A stretch of 64,000 nt of DNA, taken from the NCBI GenBank assembly GCA_003168375.1, contig PMSI01000001.1:1736001-1800000 (forward strand), read 5' to 3'. Of this stretch, positions 51,635-60,287 are shown piece by piece (the first letter of the stretch is position 1; each line of letters starts with the position of its first letter). Both the position numbers and the translations under genes were made by a program. Source of the DNA: Vulcanimicrobiota bacterium. Its GTDB lineage: Bacteria; Vulcanimicrobiota; Vulcanimicrobiia; Vulcanimicrobiales; Vulcanimicrobiaceae. The notes under the pieces are model-generated. The model did not search any database. It was given only the letters and a program-made list of their open reading frames with translations, and had not been told where the DNA came from.

Positions 51635-52339
51635 GTGCCGCGCCAAATTCTCCAATCGATCCTTGCACGAACGCTGAATTTGGTTCCCGTAATGGCAAGT
51701 CCATTTAGCCAAGTTGGTGTCTTGGCGGACTATGCAGCGTGGAAGCGTGCGCGCCTGGAGCGGAACGGTAATCCCCTATTCGCTCACCGCGAGAAGCTTT
51801 GGGAGACGATCGTACCGACGCTCGCGCGCAAGGATTCGCTCGTGGTGATGGAGTTCGGCGTCGCCTGGGGTTATGCGACGAAGTGGTGGTTATCCCGCTT
51901 GAGCGATCCCCGCTTGGAGTGGCACGGCTTCGATACGTTCACCGGCCTTCCGACGACCTGGGATCGTGCGGGCCTGACGATCTATGACGCCGGCTCGTTC
52001 AGTGCCGGCGGCAACACGCCGCCGATCCAGGATCCTCGCGTGCAGTGGCACGTAGGCGACGTAGGCGCGACCGTCGGCGAGGTCGACTGGGACCAGGCCG
52101 GAAAACGGCCGCTCTTCCTGTTTCTGGACTTCGACCTGTATGAGCCGACGCGGATAGCGCTCGAGGCCGCTGTGCCTCACCTCAAGCCCGGAGACGTGAT
52201 GTACTTCGACGAGGCGTTCGACGCCTGGAACGAGCGCAGGGCGATCGACGAGATTCTCGTGCCGCGGTTTACACTGCGGTGCCATGGATCGACAGCGACG
52301 GCGCTCGCATTGGAAATCACCGGGCCGCGCGCCGGCTGA
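51635..52339 (+). CDS. TylF/MycF-like methyltransferase
   Basis: 234 residues from GTG 51635; ATG 51692 is a shorter alternative. MEFGVAWGYATKWWL is the AdoMet loop; WHGFDTFTGLPTTWD and RPLFLFLDFDLYEPTRIALE carry the acidic metal/sugar hydroxyl-binding residues typical of TylF-type macrocin O-methyltransferases. These often methylate sugar hydroxyls in polysaccharide clusters. 95 bp after the deacetylase; the gap shows no obvious signal. Convergent with the small RPDV genes. Confidence 0.85.
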   Translation: MPRQILQSILARTLNLVPVMASPFSQVGVLADYAAWKRARLERNGNPLFAHREKLWETIVPTLARKDSLVVMEFGVAWGYATKWWLSRLSDPRLEWHGFDTFTGLPTTWDRAGLTIYDAGSFSAGGNTPPIQDPRVQWHVGDVGATVGEVDWDQAGKRPLFLFLDFDLYEPTRIALEAAVPHLKPGDVMYFDEAFDAWNERRAIDEILVPRFTLRCHGSTATALALEITGPRAG

Positions 52340-52369
52340 CTTCCCCCGTGCGACGCCGAGGCCAGGGAC

Positions 52370-53017
52370 TCATCGTACGGTGATTTGCAAGGCGCTCGCG
52401 TAGCGCGTCGCTGCGCCGCGCGACGGAGTGCAGACGACCGTCGCGCTGTGTGCACCGGTTCCGAGGCGAGCGGCGGGCACCACGATCGAGTAGCCGACAT
52501 CGGTGCGCGAAGCGTCCTTGTAGAACGCGGCCACGTCCGATCGTGCGTATCCGTACAACCCAGGATAGATCGTCTTTCCGTCGACGAGGAGGCCGACGGC
52601 CTCGCATCGCACGTTGCGCGGTTCGAAGAACGCCCAGCCGATCACGTGCAGATTCTCGCCGGACGCAATCGTCAGGGCGTCGTGATGCGCGCCGTCGGCG
52701 CGAACATCGAGCACGTCGACCGACACCATCCCGCTGGTCTTCGCGTCCCGTGCGGCCTCGAACTCCGACCGCGTGAACTTGCTGACGCGTGCAGCCGCCG
52801 GCGGCCGCGGTGGCGGAGCGACCTCCGGTGAGGCTGGCGTGGAGACCGTGCTCGTCGTCTGCTTCGGGCCTCCGCAACCGGCTACGAACGCGAGCACGCC
52901 GCACACAGCGATCGCGGCGACCGCCCTCCAGCGGGGGCGGGCGACGATCGCAGCTCCGAGCGCGGCGAGTGCGATCGGGACGCAGATCAGCAGACCGAAT
53001 GCCGGATCGACCGTCAT
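52370..53017 (-). CDS. Two-TM protein with C-terminal RPDV-motif domain
   Basis: 215 residues. Membrane segments about 7-26 and 31-48, the second ending VAGCGGP (a Cys that could be read as a lipobox, but preceded by another TM). Pro-rich linker, then beta domain about 118-215: HVIGWAFFEPRNVRCEAVGL, LLVDGKTIYPGLYGYARSDV (motif 159-162), VGYSIVVPAARLGTGAH, LQITVR. Its layout equals that of the proteins at 33130 and 36255. Start ATG overlaps the stop of the next RPDV gene (ATGA), so the two are translated together. Confidence 0.82.
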   Translation of the reverse strand: MTVDPAFGLLICVPIALAALGAAIVARPRWRAVAAIAVCGVLAFVAGCGGPKQTTSTVSTPASPEVAPPPRPPAAARVSKFTRSEFEAARDAKTSGMVSVDVLDVRADGAHHDALTIASGENLHVIGWAFFEPRNVRCEAVGLLVDGKTIYPGLYGYARSDVAAFYKDASRTDVGYSIVVPAARLGTGAHSATVVCTPSRGAATRYASALQITVR

Positions 53018-53640
53018 GGGCGAACCTTAATTGCGTAAGTAGATGCACCTTCATACGTATGACCCGCCCCGCCGAGACAGCGCACGCTTACACGATGCGA
53101 GCCCCGCCCGGCGGCCCGTGCCGGCACGACGACACGAAAGCCGGTGAAGCGGTGGTTCACCCCGAAGACCGCTGCTACATCGGGGCGTTCGAGTCCGTAT
53201 GGTCCGGTGAACGGCCTGCCGTCGACCAACGCTGCGACGCCTGCGCAACGCGCATGTTCGGCCGGCGCGAACGCCCAACCGGCGATCACGACGCTATCGC
53301 GTTCGGAAAGCAGGAGCGGCGAGGAAACGCCGCCCCGCGGGTCCACCACATTTGCGAATACGTCGACCGAGAGCTCACCGTCGCGACCGTCCGCCGCGCC
53401 AAGCTTCGCTGGCACGGAGACGATGATCGGTGCAGGCGCGAGCGCAAAGGGCTCTCCGCTGACGTCGTACTGTGTTCCCCGCACGGCGAGTCCGGCGCAC
53501 AGAGCGGCAACGGCGGTCGCATAAGCGGCGAGCGCGACGGCGACGTTCGGCGCCAAGCGGCGGGAAAGCGTAATGACGATCAATCCTGCGGCGAACGCCG
53601 TGAGGTAGAGCGGGCCGAACCACGGTGATGCGAAGGTCAT
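53014..53640 (-). CDS. Two-TM protein with C-terminal RPDV-motif domain
   Basis: 208 residues from ATG 53640; the frame is open upstream but only as antisense of the membrane protein gene at 53702. Two membrane segments (about 9-27 and 33-52). The domain about 113-208 reads VVIAGWAFAPAEHARCAGV, ALVDGRPFTGPYGLERPDV (motif 152-155), TGFRVVVPARAAGRGSH, YAIKVRP. Both this and the 52370 copy have a Cys about seven residues after GWAF. Divergent from the polytopic protein by 61 bp, again pairing an RPDV protein with a large membrane protein. Confidence 0.82.
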   Translation of the reverse strand: MTFASPWFGPLYLTAFAAGLIVITLSRRLAPNVAVALAAYATAVAALCAGLAVRGTQYDVSGEPFALAPAPIIVSVPAKLGAADGRDGELSVDVFANVVDPRGGVSSPLLLSERDSVVIAGWAFAPAEHARCAGVAALVDGRPFTGPYGLERPDVAAVFGVNHRFTGFRVVVPARAAGRGSHRVSVRCLGGAGHTYEGASTYAIKVRP

Positions 53641-53701
53641 ACGAACGTCAGCGAAATGCGTAGCACAGGGCGGTTTGGACGATTCGCCGAACCCGATCCG
53701 C

Positions 53702-55519
53702 ATGCCTGTTCTCCGGCGAATAACGCCGCTTGCGGTGCTCGTCGCTGTCGCGGTAGCCTTCGTCGTCTTACCGATCGCCTCAACGGCATTTCTCGGTGAC
53801 GACCAGTTCAACTCGACGGTCAACGGTTCGCTGCTCGAGTACGGCATCTCGCTGAACCAACTCGCGTGGCAAACGACCACCGGCTTTTTGCACCAAACGT
53901 CGCGTTTCGTACCAGGGTTCTACTATCAGGCGTACGGGCTCTTCCACTTCTTTCCCGGCCTAGCTGAGTACAAGGCGATCCAGATCGTGCTGTACGGTCT
54001 TAGTTTTGCGTTGTTCGCACTGCTGCTGCGCCTGCTCCGGCTCGGTCCAGCAATGACGGCGTCGGCGGTCCTGCTGTCCCTGACGGCCGTGCAGTTCTAC
54101 GGTCACTACGATGCGTATCTGGGCTTCTCGGCGACGATTCCGTACTGGCTGGCCTTAACGCTGAGCTCATGGATCGCCTTCACGCTGTGGCTTCGGAATC
54201 CGCAGGGGAACTGGGGCCGCCGCATCGCGGTGCTCCTGTTCGTGTTTTCCGTGCTGAACTACGAGACGCTGTATCCGATGTCGGTCGGCCACCTCCTTAT
54301 CGCGATGCATATGCGCGGGCGTGCGGCGTGGCGTGACGCGTGGCCTTTCCTGGCGGTTACCGCCGCGGCGCTGGCGCAGATTGCGATCGCGCGCTTGGTG
54401 ATCCCGCAGCCGGCGAACGCCCTGTACTCATTGCACGTGCTTTCGCTCGAGTACATTCGGACCGTGTTTTATCAGGTCACCGCGTCACTGCCGCTCATGC
54501 ACCTCGCGTTCTTCGGCTGGAGGATGTTCCCGCCCGGCACGCCGTTCTGGTCCGTGGCGCCATGGTGGTTACTCGCGTGCGTCGCCGCAGTTTCGGCGGC
54601 CGCGGCATTTCTAGCGTTCCGCGCGCTCGGGGGATCGCCGCCCCGGCAACTCGTGCTGCCCGCCGCTTTGGGCGCGTGGCTCTGGGTTGAGGCGGCGCTC
54701 TTGCTTGCGGCGATTCCCCGGTATCAAGTGGAAGTTCAGCTGGGATACGGATACGGACCGATGGCGCTGGGCGGATTCGGTGCGGCGATCGTGCTCGCGT
54801 GCGCACTTGCAGCAATCGTCGCTCGAATCCCGGAACGGCGTCGGCAGGTCGCCGCGGCAGGGCTCGCCGCGCTCTACGCGCTCGTGGCGACGGTGTCGTT
54901 CGAGGCAAACCAGCGAACGCTCGCACTTTTCGAGGGCGAGCGGGCTGCGCTGATCAACCTCGTCGCCGCACTCGACGACGGTGTGGCGTCGAGCGTTCCG
55001 GACGGGGCAATACTGCTGAGCGCTTCGCCGCTCGCGATCATGAACCGGTACGACGCGATGCGCGATAACATCAGCGAGCTCGACAACCCGCGCTTTTTCG
55101 TGCGCGAGCACACCGGACGAGCGGTTCGTGTGCGCAGCCTGGCGGAGAAGCCGAATGCGGTCGCGTGTGAATCCGAAAGTTGCCCGGTCGAGGACACCTA
55201 CGGATTGTACGACGTCCCGCTCGACGTTCGCGACGGGTATACGGCGGTCGGACGCCTCTCGCGCGTTTCGCGGCTCGGTGACGGAACGCTGCGGCCATGG
55301 GCCGACGACGTACGCGTTCACGTCCGGGGCGACCGCATCGCGGATCTCGGCGAGCACGTTCGGATCGTCGTGGCGTACGTATGCGCCTCCGGCGGCGCGG
55401 AGCACAGCACGCCCTTGACTGCGTCCCCCGCGGCGATACGGCATGGCGTCATCGTTCGGATCGCCGCGAGTTGTCCCGTCGATCTCACGAGCGTCCAAAT
55501 CGCGCAATCGCCAGGTTAG
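53702..55519 (+). CDS. Polytopic membrane protein, possible GT-C-type glycosyltransferase
   Basis: 605 residues from ATG 53702 (TTG 53675 is possible). About 11 membrane helices in the first 420 residues, then an extracytoplasmic C-terminal part. The first loop has FLGDDQFN; an acidic pair at this spot is what GT-C enzymes (ArnT, PMT, YfhO relatives) use for catalysis. A Cys pair in ACESESCPV may form a disulfide. I cannot place it in a named family. The adjacent small RPDV proteins and upstream polyprenyl-phosphate sugar synthase (49726) suggest a role in periplasmic glycosylation. Confidence 0.75.
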   Translation: MPVLRRITPLAVLVAVAVAFVVLPIASTAFLGDDQFNSTVNGSLLEYGISLNQLAWQTTTGFLHQTSRFVPGFYYQAYGLFHFFPGLAEYKAIQIVLYGLSFALFALLLRLLRLGPAMTASAVLLSLTAVQFYGHYDAYLGFSATIPYWLALTLSSWIAFTLWLRNPQGNWGRRIAVLLFVFSVLNYETLYPMSVGHLLIAMHMRGRAAWRDAWPFLAVTAAALAQIAIARLVIPQPANALYSLHVLSLEYIRTVFYQVTASLPLMHLAFFGWRMFPPGTPFWSVAPWWLLACVAAVSAAAAFLAFRALGGSPPRQLVLPAALGAWLWVEAALLLAAIPRYQVEVQLGYGYGPMALGGFGAAIVLACALAAIVARIPERRRQVAAAGLAALYALVATVSFEANQRTLALFEGERAALINLVAALDDGVASSVPDGAILLSASPLAIMNRYDAMRDNISELDNPRFFVREHTGRAVRVRSLAEKPNAVACESESCPVEDTYGLYDVPLDVRDGYTAVGRLSRVSRLGDGTLRPWADDVRVHVRGDRIADLGEHVRIVVAYVCASGGAEHSTPLTASPAAIRHGVIVRIAASCPVDLTSVQIAQSPG

Positions 55520-55524
55520 CCCTT

Positions 55525-56268
55525 GTGCCTCGAAGGATTGATGACCATCTCGCAGCCCACGTCGAAGAAGTCCGATTCGGGACCACGAAGGACCCCGGAT
55601 GCGTGCGCCTGTGGGGGATCGACACCTCGCGCTTCTCGCCGAACGACGCGCTGGGTTTCGAGGTATTCCTCGACGAGCCGGAACGGCATCGAGCCGCGCG
55701 CTTCGGAGCTGTCGCGTATCGTGCAACGTACGTCCTTGCGCACGCGTCGGCGCGCCTGCTGCTCTCGTCGATGAGCGGCGTCGACCCCGGCGTGCTGGCG
55801 CTGCGTCGCACGCCGCGCGGCAAGCCCTTCATCGATCCGGCAATGAACGCGTGCGGGATCCGGTTTAGCATCGCCCACACCGACGGTTTCGCGGCCGTCG
55901 CTGCAGCGTTCGGCCGTGACGTCGGCGTCGACGTCGAAGCGATCGACCGCAGCGTCGAAGGGGCGCGAATCGCGCAACGGCACTTCACCCCGCGCGAGCG
56001 GCGTGAGCTCGCCGAGCTCGAGGGCGAAGCGCAACACGACCGCTTCTTTGCGTTCTGGACCATGAAGGAAGCAGTCTTGAAAGCAGCCGGAACGGGTCTG
56101 CATACACCGCTCGACGCGCTCGACGTCTACCTCGCGCCGGCGCGTATCGCCACTCGGCACGCAGCGTTGGCTGCCCCGGGTGGCTGGTCGGTCGAGACGT
56201 TCCGCCCGACGCGTCGCCACCTCGTTGCGCTGGCGCACCGGCCGGGGCAAGCGGAGACGACATGCTAG
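55525..56268 (+). CDS. 4'-phosphopantetheinyl transferase (Sfp type)
   Basis: 247 residues from GTG 55525. Core motifs GVDVEAIDR (about 132-140) and FWTMKEAVLKAAGTGL (about 175-190) hold the Mg ligands and catalytic Lys; RFSIAHTDGFAAVA is the preceding strand. It converts apo carrier proteins to holo form by adding the CoA arm. It overlaps the ACP gene by seven bases, so its clients are almost certainly the two ACPs at 56262 and 62119. Sfp-type rather than AcpS-type, as in secondary-metabolite loci. Confidence 0.92.
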   Translation: MPRRIDDHLAAHVEEVRFGTTKDPGCVRLWGIDTSRFSPNDALGFEVFLDEPERHRAARFGAVAYRATYVLAHASARLLLSSMSGVDPGVLALRRTPRGKPFIDPAMNACGIRFSIAHTDGFAAVAAAFGRDVGVDVEAIDRSVEGARIAQRHFTPRERRELAELEGEAQHDRFFAFWTMKEAVLKAAGTGLHTPLDALDVYLAPARIATRHAALAAPGGWSVETFRPTRRHLVALAHRPGQAETTC

Positions 56269-56561
56269 CGAAAGACGAGATCCTCAGCCTGCTGCGCGAA
56301 TCGATCTTGAGTTTGCGGCGGAGCGGGATCATCGAGGTGGATATCGCGGTCGACGCCGAAACGATTCTCCTCGGCACCGGCTCGTCGCTCGACTCGATGG
56401 GTTTCGTCACGTTCGTCACCGACGTCGAGGAGCGTCTCAACCGCGAGACGGGGAAGGATCTGTACATCGTGTTGACCGAGCTCGAAGAACGCTTCCCCGG
56501 CTCGACGACACTCACCGCTGACATGTTCGCCGATTACCTCGTCGAATTGACCGCCGCATGA
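56262..56561 (+). CDS. Acyl carrier protein (first)
   Basis: 99 residues, a four-helix carrier protein with the pantetheine site in GTGSSLDSMGFVTFV (Ser45). DSM replaces the common DSL. Slightly long, with helix I rich in Leu and Arg. ATG overlaps the PPTase stop and its own stop overlaps the SDR start (ATGA). Different enough from the ACP at 62119 to suggest separate roles, for instance elongation of a short acyl chain with the KAS III and reductases here. Confidence 0.9.
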   Translation: MLAKDEILSLLRESILSLRRSGIIEVDIAVDAETILLGTGSSLDSMGFVTFVTDVEERLNRETGKDLYIVLTELEERFPGSTTLTADMFADYLVELTAA

Positions 56562-57280
56562 GCCCCATGCCGCCGGGTTCTCCGGTGATGGTCGTTACCG
56601 GCAGCAGCCGCGGAATCGGACGCGGAATGGCGGAGCACTTCGCGAACGCGGAGTACATCGTCGAAGGCTGCTCGCGCGGTGAGTCGACGTTGACGGACGT
56701 GCCGAACTACCACCACAGCACGGTCGACGTCAGCGACGAGTCGCAGGTGCGCGATTGGGCGCGCGCGGTGAAGCGGCGGCAGGGCCGCGTCGACGTCGCG
56801 ATTTGCAACGTGGGTCTGGTGAAGCTTGGAACCGTCACCGGAATGACGACGCTCGAGTCGTTCCGTTCGTTCGTGGACGCCATTCTGACCAGCACGTTCC
56901 TCGTCTGTCGCGAGTTCTCGAAGGTCATGGCCCTCCAGCGCTACGGCCGCATTATCAACATCAGCTCGATCATGACCGAACTGCACGCGCCGGGAACGCC
57001 GGCGTATTCGTCGGCCAAGAGCGGCGTCGTCGAACTGACCAAGGTCCTGGCGCGGGAGCTGATCAACACCGGCGTGACGTGCAACGTCGTTTCCCCTTCG
57101 CTGGTGCTGACCGAATCTTCGGAAGCGTTCGGCGAAGAGTGGAAGAAGAACATGCTCGCGATGCAGACGCTGCAGCGCCCGATCGAGATCGCCGAGCTGT
57201 GCAACATCGTGCGCTTTTTCGCATCGCCCGAGTCTGGCTGCGTGAGCGGGCAGGTCGTTCACACATGCCTCGTCACGTGA
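56558..57280 (+). CDS. SDR-family ketoreductase (FabG-like)
   Basis: 240 residues. TGSSRGIGRGMAEHF cofactor loop, NVGLVKLGTVTG in place of NAG, active site INISSIMTELHAPGTPAYSS followed by AKSG (Ser, Tyr-x3-Lys), and PSLVLTESSEAF. Length and layout fit 3-oxoacyl-ACP reductases, and coupling to the ACP gene supports acyl-thioester reduction. The second reductase in the cassette is the C-terminal half of the protein at 59037. Cofactor preference is not clear; Arg after the Gly loop region hints at NADPH. Confidence 0.88.
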   Translation: MSPMPPGSPVMVVTGSSRGIGRGMAEHFANAEYIVEGCSRGESTLTDVPNYHHSTVDVSDESQVRDWARAVKRRQGRVDVAICNVGLVKLGTVTGMTTLESFRSFVDAILTSTFLVCREFSKVMALQRYGRIINISSIMTELHAPGTPAYSSAKSGVVELTKVLARELINTGVTCNVVSPSLVLTESSEAFGEEWKKNMLAMQTLQRPIEIAELCNIVRFFASPESGCVSGQVVHTCLVT

Positions 57281-57299
57281 GCTTGGGATCCGCGGCCCT

Positions 57300-57986
57300 A
57301 TGGGTGTAGTCCGACCCTCGCAAACGATCTCCGGCTTCGAGATCACTCCGTTGACCAACGGCACGTTCAAGGAGAACTGCTACGTCGTGGTCCATCTCGC
57401 GTCGAACGATTGTCTGCTGATCGACCCCGGGGCGGAGGCGCCGTTTCTGCAGGAACACCTCGACGCGCGTGGCTTGGCGCCGCAGAAGATCGTGCTGACG
57501 CACGGCCATTTCGATCACGTCGGCGCCGTCGACGCACTGATGGAGCGCTTCGGGATCGCGTGCGAGGTCCACGCGAACGAACAGCGTCTCGTCAGGCAGG
57601 CGGCGACGTACGCATTTCGCTTTTCGCGCGAGCCCCTGCGCGTGCCGCGCCGCCTCACGTTCTTCAGCACCGGATCCGCGCTGGACTGGAACGGCCGTTC
57701 GATCGACGTGCTGGAGGCGCCCGGCCACACGGCCGGCAGCGTGGCGCTCTCGCTCGGCGGCGCATTCGTGTTCACCGGAGATGCGCTCTTCCATGAGAAG
57801 ATCGGGCCGACGACCTATCCGGAAAGCGATCCGGCCGCGATGCAGCGCTCGGTGGCGAACCTCCTCGATTCCCTCCCCGATGATTGCGTGATCTTCCCCG
57901 GCCACGGTCGTCCGTGGTCCATCGGAGCCGCCCGGATCTGGTGGAACGCGCTGCGAGGACCGGCGCCGGCGCAGGTGATCTTTTGA
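57300..57986 (+). CDS. MBL-fold metallohydrolase (glyoxalase II-like)
   Basis: 228 residues. Metal motif THGHFDH (about 73-79), later ligands in EAPGHTAGSV and FTGDALF, and FPGHGRPW. Substrate class is thioesters for many relatives, so an acyl-ACP or acyl-CoA thioesterase/editing role in this cassette is plausible. Nothing in the sequence fixes the substrate. Starts 20 bp after the SDR and belongs to the same run. Confidence 0.88.
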   Translation: MGVVRPSQTISGFEITPLTNGTFKENCYVVVHLASNDCLLIDPGAEAPFLQEHLDARGLAPQKIVLTHGHFDHVGAVDALMERFGIACEVHANEQRLVRQAATYAFRFSREPLRVPRRLTFFSTGSALDWNGRSIDVLEAPGHTAGSVALSLGGAFVFTGDALFHEKIGPTTYPESDPAAMQRSVANLLDSLPDDCVIFPGHGRPWSIGAARIWWNALRGPAPAQVIF

Positions 57987-58047
57987 CCCGACGGCCGATC
58001 CGGACGGAGACGTCAACCAATTCGGGCCTCGAGGGGTCGTGTCTGAC

Positions 58048-59040
58048 ATGACGGGGATCGGTATCCTAGGGATGGGGAAGACCGTTCCGACCAACCAGAT
58101 CACGAATGAATCGATCGAGGCGGCCGCCGGACTGCCGCCGGGGACGATCGAGCAGAAGACGGGCGTGAAGGCGCGCTACGTCGCTCGCGAAGGCGAGACG
58201 GCCTCCGCGCTCTCGGCCGAGGCATCCCGGCAGGCGATGGAAGCAGCCGGCGTGTCGGCGGACCAAATCGGACTCGTGCTTGCGGCGACGTTCACCGCCG
58301 ACTACGTCATGCCGGCGCTGGCGTGCAAGATCCACCAATTGCTCGGAACGAAACACGCCGCCGCCTTCGATCTCATGGCGAACTGTACGGGCTTTCAAGT
58401 CGGCCTCAGCGTGGCGTCCGAGAAGCTCACATGCGATCCGTCGCTGACACATGCCCTCGTCGTCGGAGCGGCGCTACAGTCGCGCTTCGTCAATTGGAAC
58501 GATCCCAATTCCGCGCTCTATTTCGGCGACGGCTTCGGGGCGGCAGTGCTCGGCCGTGTACCGGACGGATACGGATTTCTCGCGCACGACATCTTCTCGC
58601 ACACGGCGGTGTACGAGTCGGTGCGAATCCGGGGAGGCGGCTCGAGCCACCCGATCCGGCCGGAGAACGTACACGACCTGCTCAACTACTATGAGATCAA
58701 CGGGATGGACGTGTGGAAGCAGGTCGCGCAGCACCAGCCGACCTCGATCAAGCGCGCGCTCGAGAAAGCCGGGTTGGCGGTCGACGACGTCGATTTCTTC
58801 ATCTTTCATCAGGCCAATCTGCACCTGATCACCTATTTGATGGGCAAGATGAAGGTTCCGATGAGCAAGACGTACACCAACGTCGCGGAGATCGGAAACA
58901 CCGCGGAGGCGTCGATGGCGATCGCGCTCTGCGAGGCGGTGGAGAAGAAGCTGATCAAGAAGGGCGACGTCGTCGTGATCTCGGGCGTCGGAGCCGGCTT
59001 CACGTTCGGGGCATCGGTGATGCGCTGGTGGGAACCGTGA
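58048..59040 (+). CDS. 3-oxoacyl-ACP synthase III-like enzyme (KAS III)
   Basis: 330 residues from ATG 58048, with GAGGGG eleven bases upstream; GTG 58039 is too close to that site. Catalytic triad intact: Cys113 in DLMANCTGFQVGL, His in FHQANLHLI and Asn in VAEIGNTAEAS. KAS III enzymes start acyl chains from acyl-CoA or act as acyl transferases. Sequence is distant from housekeeping FabH. Position between hydrolase and hydratase-reductase genes marks it as part of a dedicated acyl-group pathway. Its stop overlaps the next start (GTGA). Confidence 0.92.
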   Translation: MTGIGILGMGKTVPTNQITNESIEAAAGLPPGTIEQKTGVKARYVAREGETASALSAEASRQAMEAAGVSADQIGLVLAATFTADYVMPALACKIHQLLGTKHAAAFDLMANCTGFQVGLSVASEKLTCDPSLTHALVVGAALQSRFVNWNDPNSALYFGDGFGAAVLGRVPDGYGFLAHDIFSHTAVYESVRIRGGGSSHPIRPENVHDLLNYYEINGMDVWKQVAQHQPTSIKRALEKAGLAVDDVDFFIFHQANLHLITYLMGKMKVPMSKTYTNVAEIGNTAEASMAIALCEAVEKKLIKKGDVVVISGVGAGFTFGASVMRWWEP

Positions 59041-60257
59041 GCTATACGCGCGAGAAGACGACCGTGCGCGTCCTCGACTTCGACACGATCGCGGTCGGCG
59101 ACCGCGCCGAGTTTCGTCATACCATCGAACAGGCCGATGTCGAGGCGTTCGCCGCGCTGACCGGTGACTACAACCCGCTGCACGTGGACGCGACCTTCTC
59201 GCGGCGCACCTTGTTCCGGCGCCCCGTCGTGCACGGAATGCTGAGCTCGTCGTTCATCTCTACGATGATCGGTACCGTGCTGCCCGGCAGCGGGGCGCTC
59301 TGGACCTCGCAAACGCTGGATTTTCTGGCACCCGCCTTCGTCGGGGACACGATAACGGTGATCGCGACGGTCGAGCAGAAATCCGTTGCAACGCGGATGC
59401 TGACGTTGCGAACCGTCGTTGTAAACCAGCATGGGCGCGAGCTCGTCGCCGGAAAAGCGCAAGTGAAGGTCCTCGATGTGAGGGAAGAGGAGGCTGCCAT
59501 CCCAACGACCGACACCCCGCGCGTCATTCTGATCACCGGGGCGAGCAAAGGAATCGGCGCGGCGATCGCCGCGACGCTCGCGCGGGCGGGCCATGCCGTC
59601 GCCGTGAACTATCACCGGTCCGCCGAGGAGGCGCGTGCGCTCGTCGCGGAGCTATCCGCCGCCGGGCATCGGTCCGTGGCCGTCGCCGCGGACGTTGCGA
59701 ACGAGTCCGCGGTTCGCGCGATGTTCGCTTCCGTTGAGGAATCGCTGGGCCCCGTCGACGACGTGATCCACTGCGCCGCCCCGTTGCCGGTGCCCAAGCC
59801 GTTCGAGTCGCTGTCGTGGGACGACTTTCAGGCGCAAATCGACACGCAGCTCCGCGGCGCATTCAACTGCGCAACGGCCGCGTTGCCGGGCATGATCGGG
59901 CGCGGCGGCGGCAGCCTGCTCTTCATCGGGTCCGTGTTCGCCGACGGAGTTCCTCCGGTGCAGCAGTCACCGTACGTGGTCACGAAGGCCGCGCTCGTCT
60001 CGTTCGCGCGCACGCTGGCGGTCGAGTACGGGCCCAAAGGCATCCGCGTGAACGTCATCGCGCCGGGAATGACGCAAACCGACATGATCTCGAGCCTCCC
60101 CGACAAGGTGAAGATGCTCACCAAGATGCAGACGCCGCTCCGGCGGCTCGGCGATCCGCAAGACGTGGCGAACGCGGCCGAGTTCCTGGTCAGCTCGCGA
60201 GCGCGCCATATCACGGGTGAGACGATCCGGGTCGGCGGCGGCATCACGATGAGCTGA
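59037..60257 (+). CDS. Fusion of MaoC-like hydratase and SDR ketoreductase
   Basis: 406 residues from GTG 59037 (GTGA). Residues about 10-145 are a MaoC/hot-dog (R)-hydratase: Asp and His in GDYNPLHVDATFSRRTLF, HGMLSSSFISTMIG, FLAPAFVGDTITV. Residues about 158-406 are a FabG-like SDR: ILITGASKGIGAAIAATL, Ser plus QQSPYVVTKAALV (Tyr-x3-Lys) and GETIRVGGGITMS. One chain would thus dehydrate/hydrate and reduce a 3-oxoacyl thioester. Fusion order hydratase then reductase gives a C4-type hydroxyacyl or enoyl supply in two steps. The expected substrate is the ACP-bound product of the KAS III next to it. Confidence 0.9.
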   Translation: MSYTREKTTVRVLDFDTIAVGDRAEFRHTIEQADVEAFAALTGDYNPLHVDATFSRRTLFRRPVVHGMLSSSFISTMIGTVLPGSGALWTSQTLDFLAPAFVGDTITVIATVEQKSVATRMLTLRTVVVNQHGRELVAGKAQVKVLDVREEEAAIPTTDTPRVILITGASKGIGAAIAATLARAGHAVAVNYHRSAEEARALVAELSAAGHRSVAVAADVANESAVRAMFASVEESLGPVDDVIHCAAPLPVPKPFESLSWDDFQAQIDTQLRGAFNCATAALPGMIGRGGGSLLFIGSVFADGVPPVQQSPYVVTKAALVSFARTLAVEYGPKGIRVNVIAPGMTQTDMISSLPDKVKMLTKMQTPLRRLGDPQDVANAAEFLVSSRARHITGETIRVGGGITMS

Positions 60258-60287
60258 CGCTGCCGTGTATCGTAAGACGATCCCTCA

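Noticed and set aside
52370-53017. Lipoprotein call for the small RPDV protein because of VAGCGGP
   Set aside because: The Cys follows a second hydrophobic segment rather than an N-terminal signal peptide, and the paralogues with the same layout lack it.
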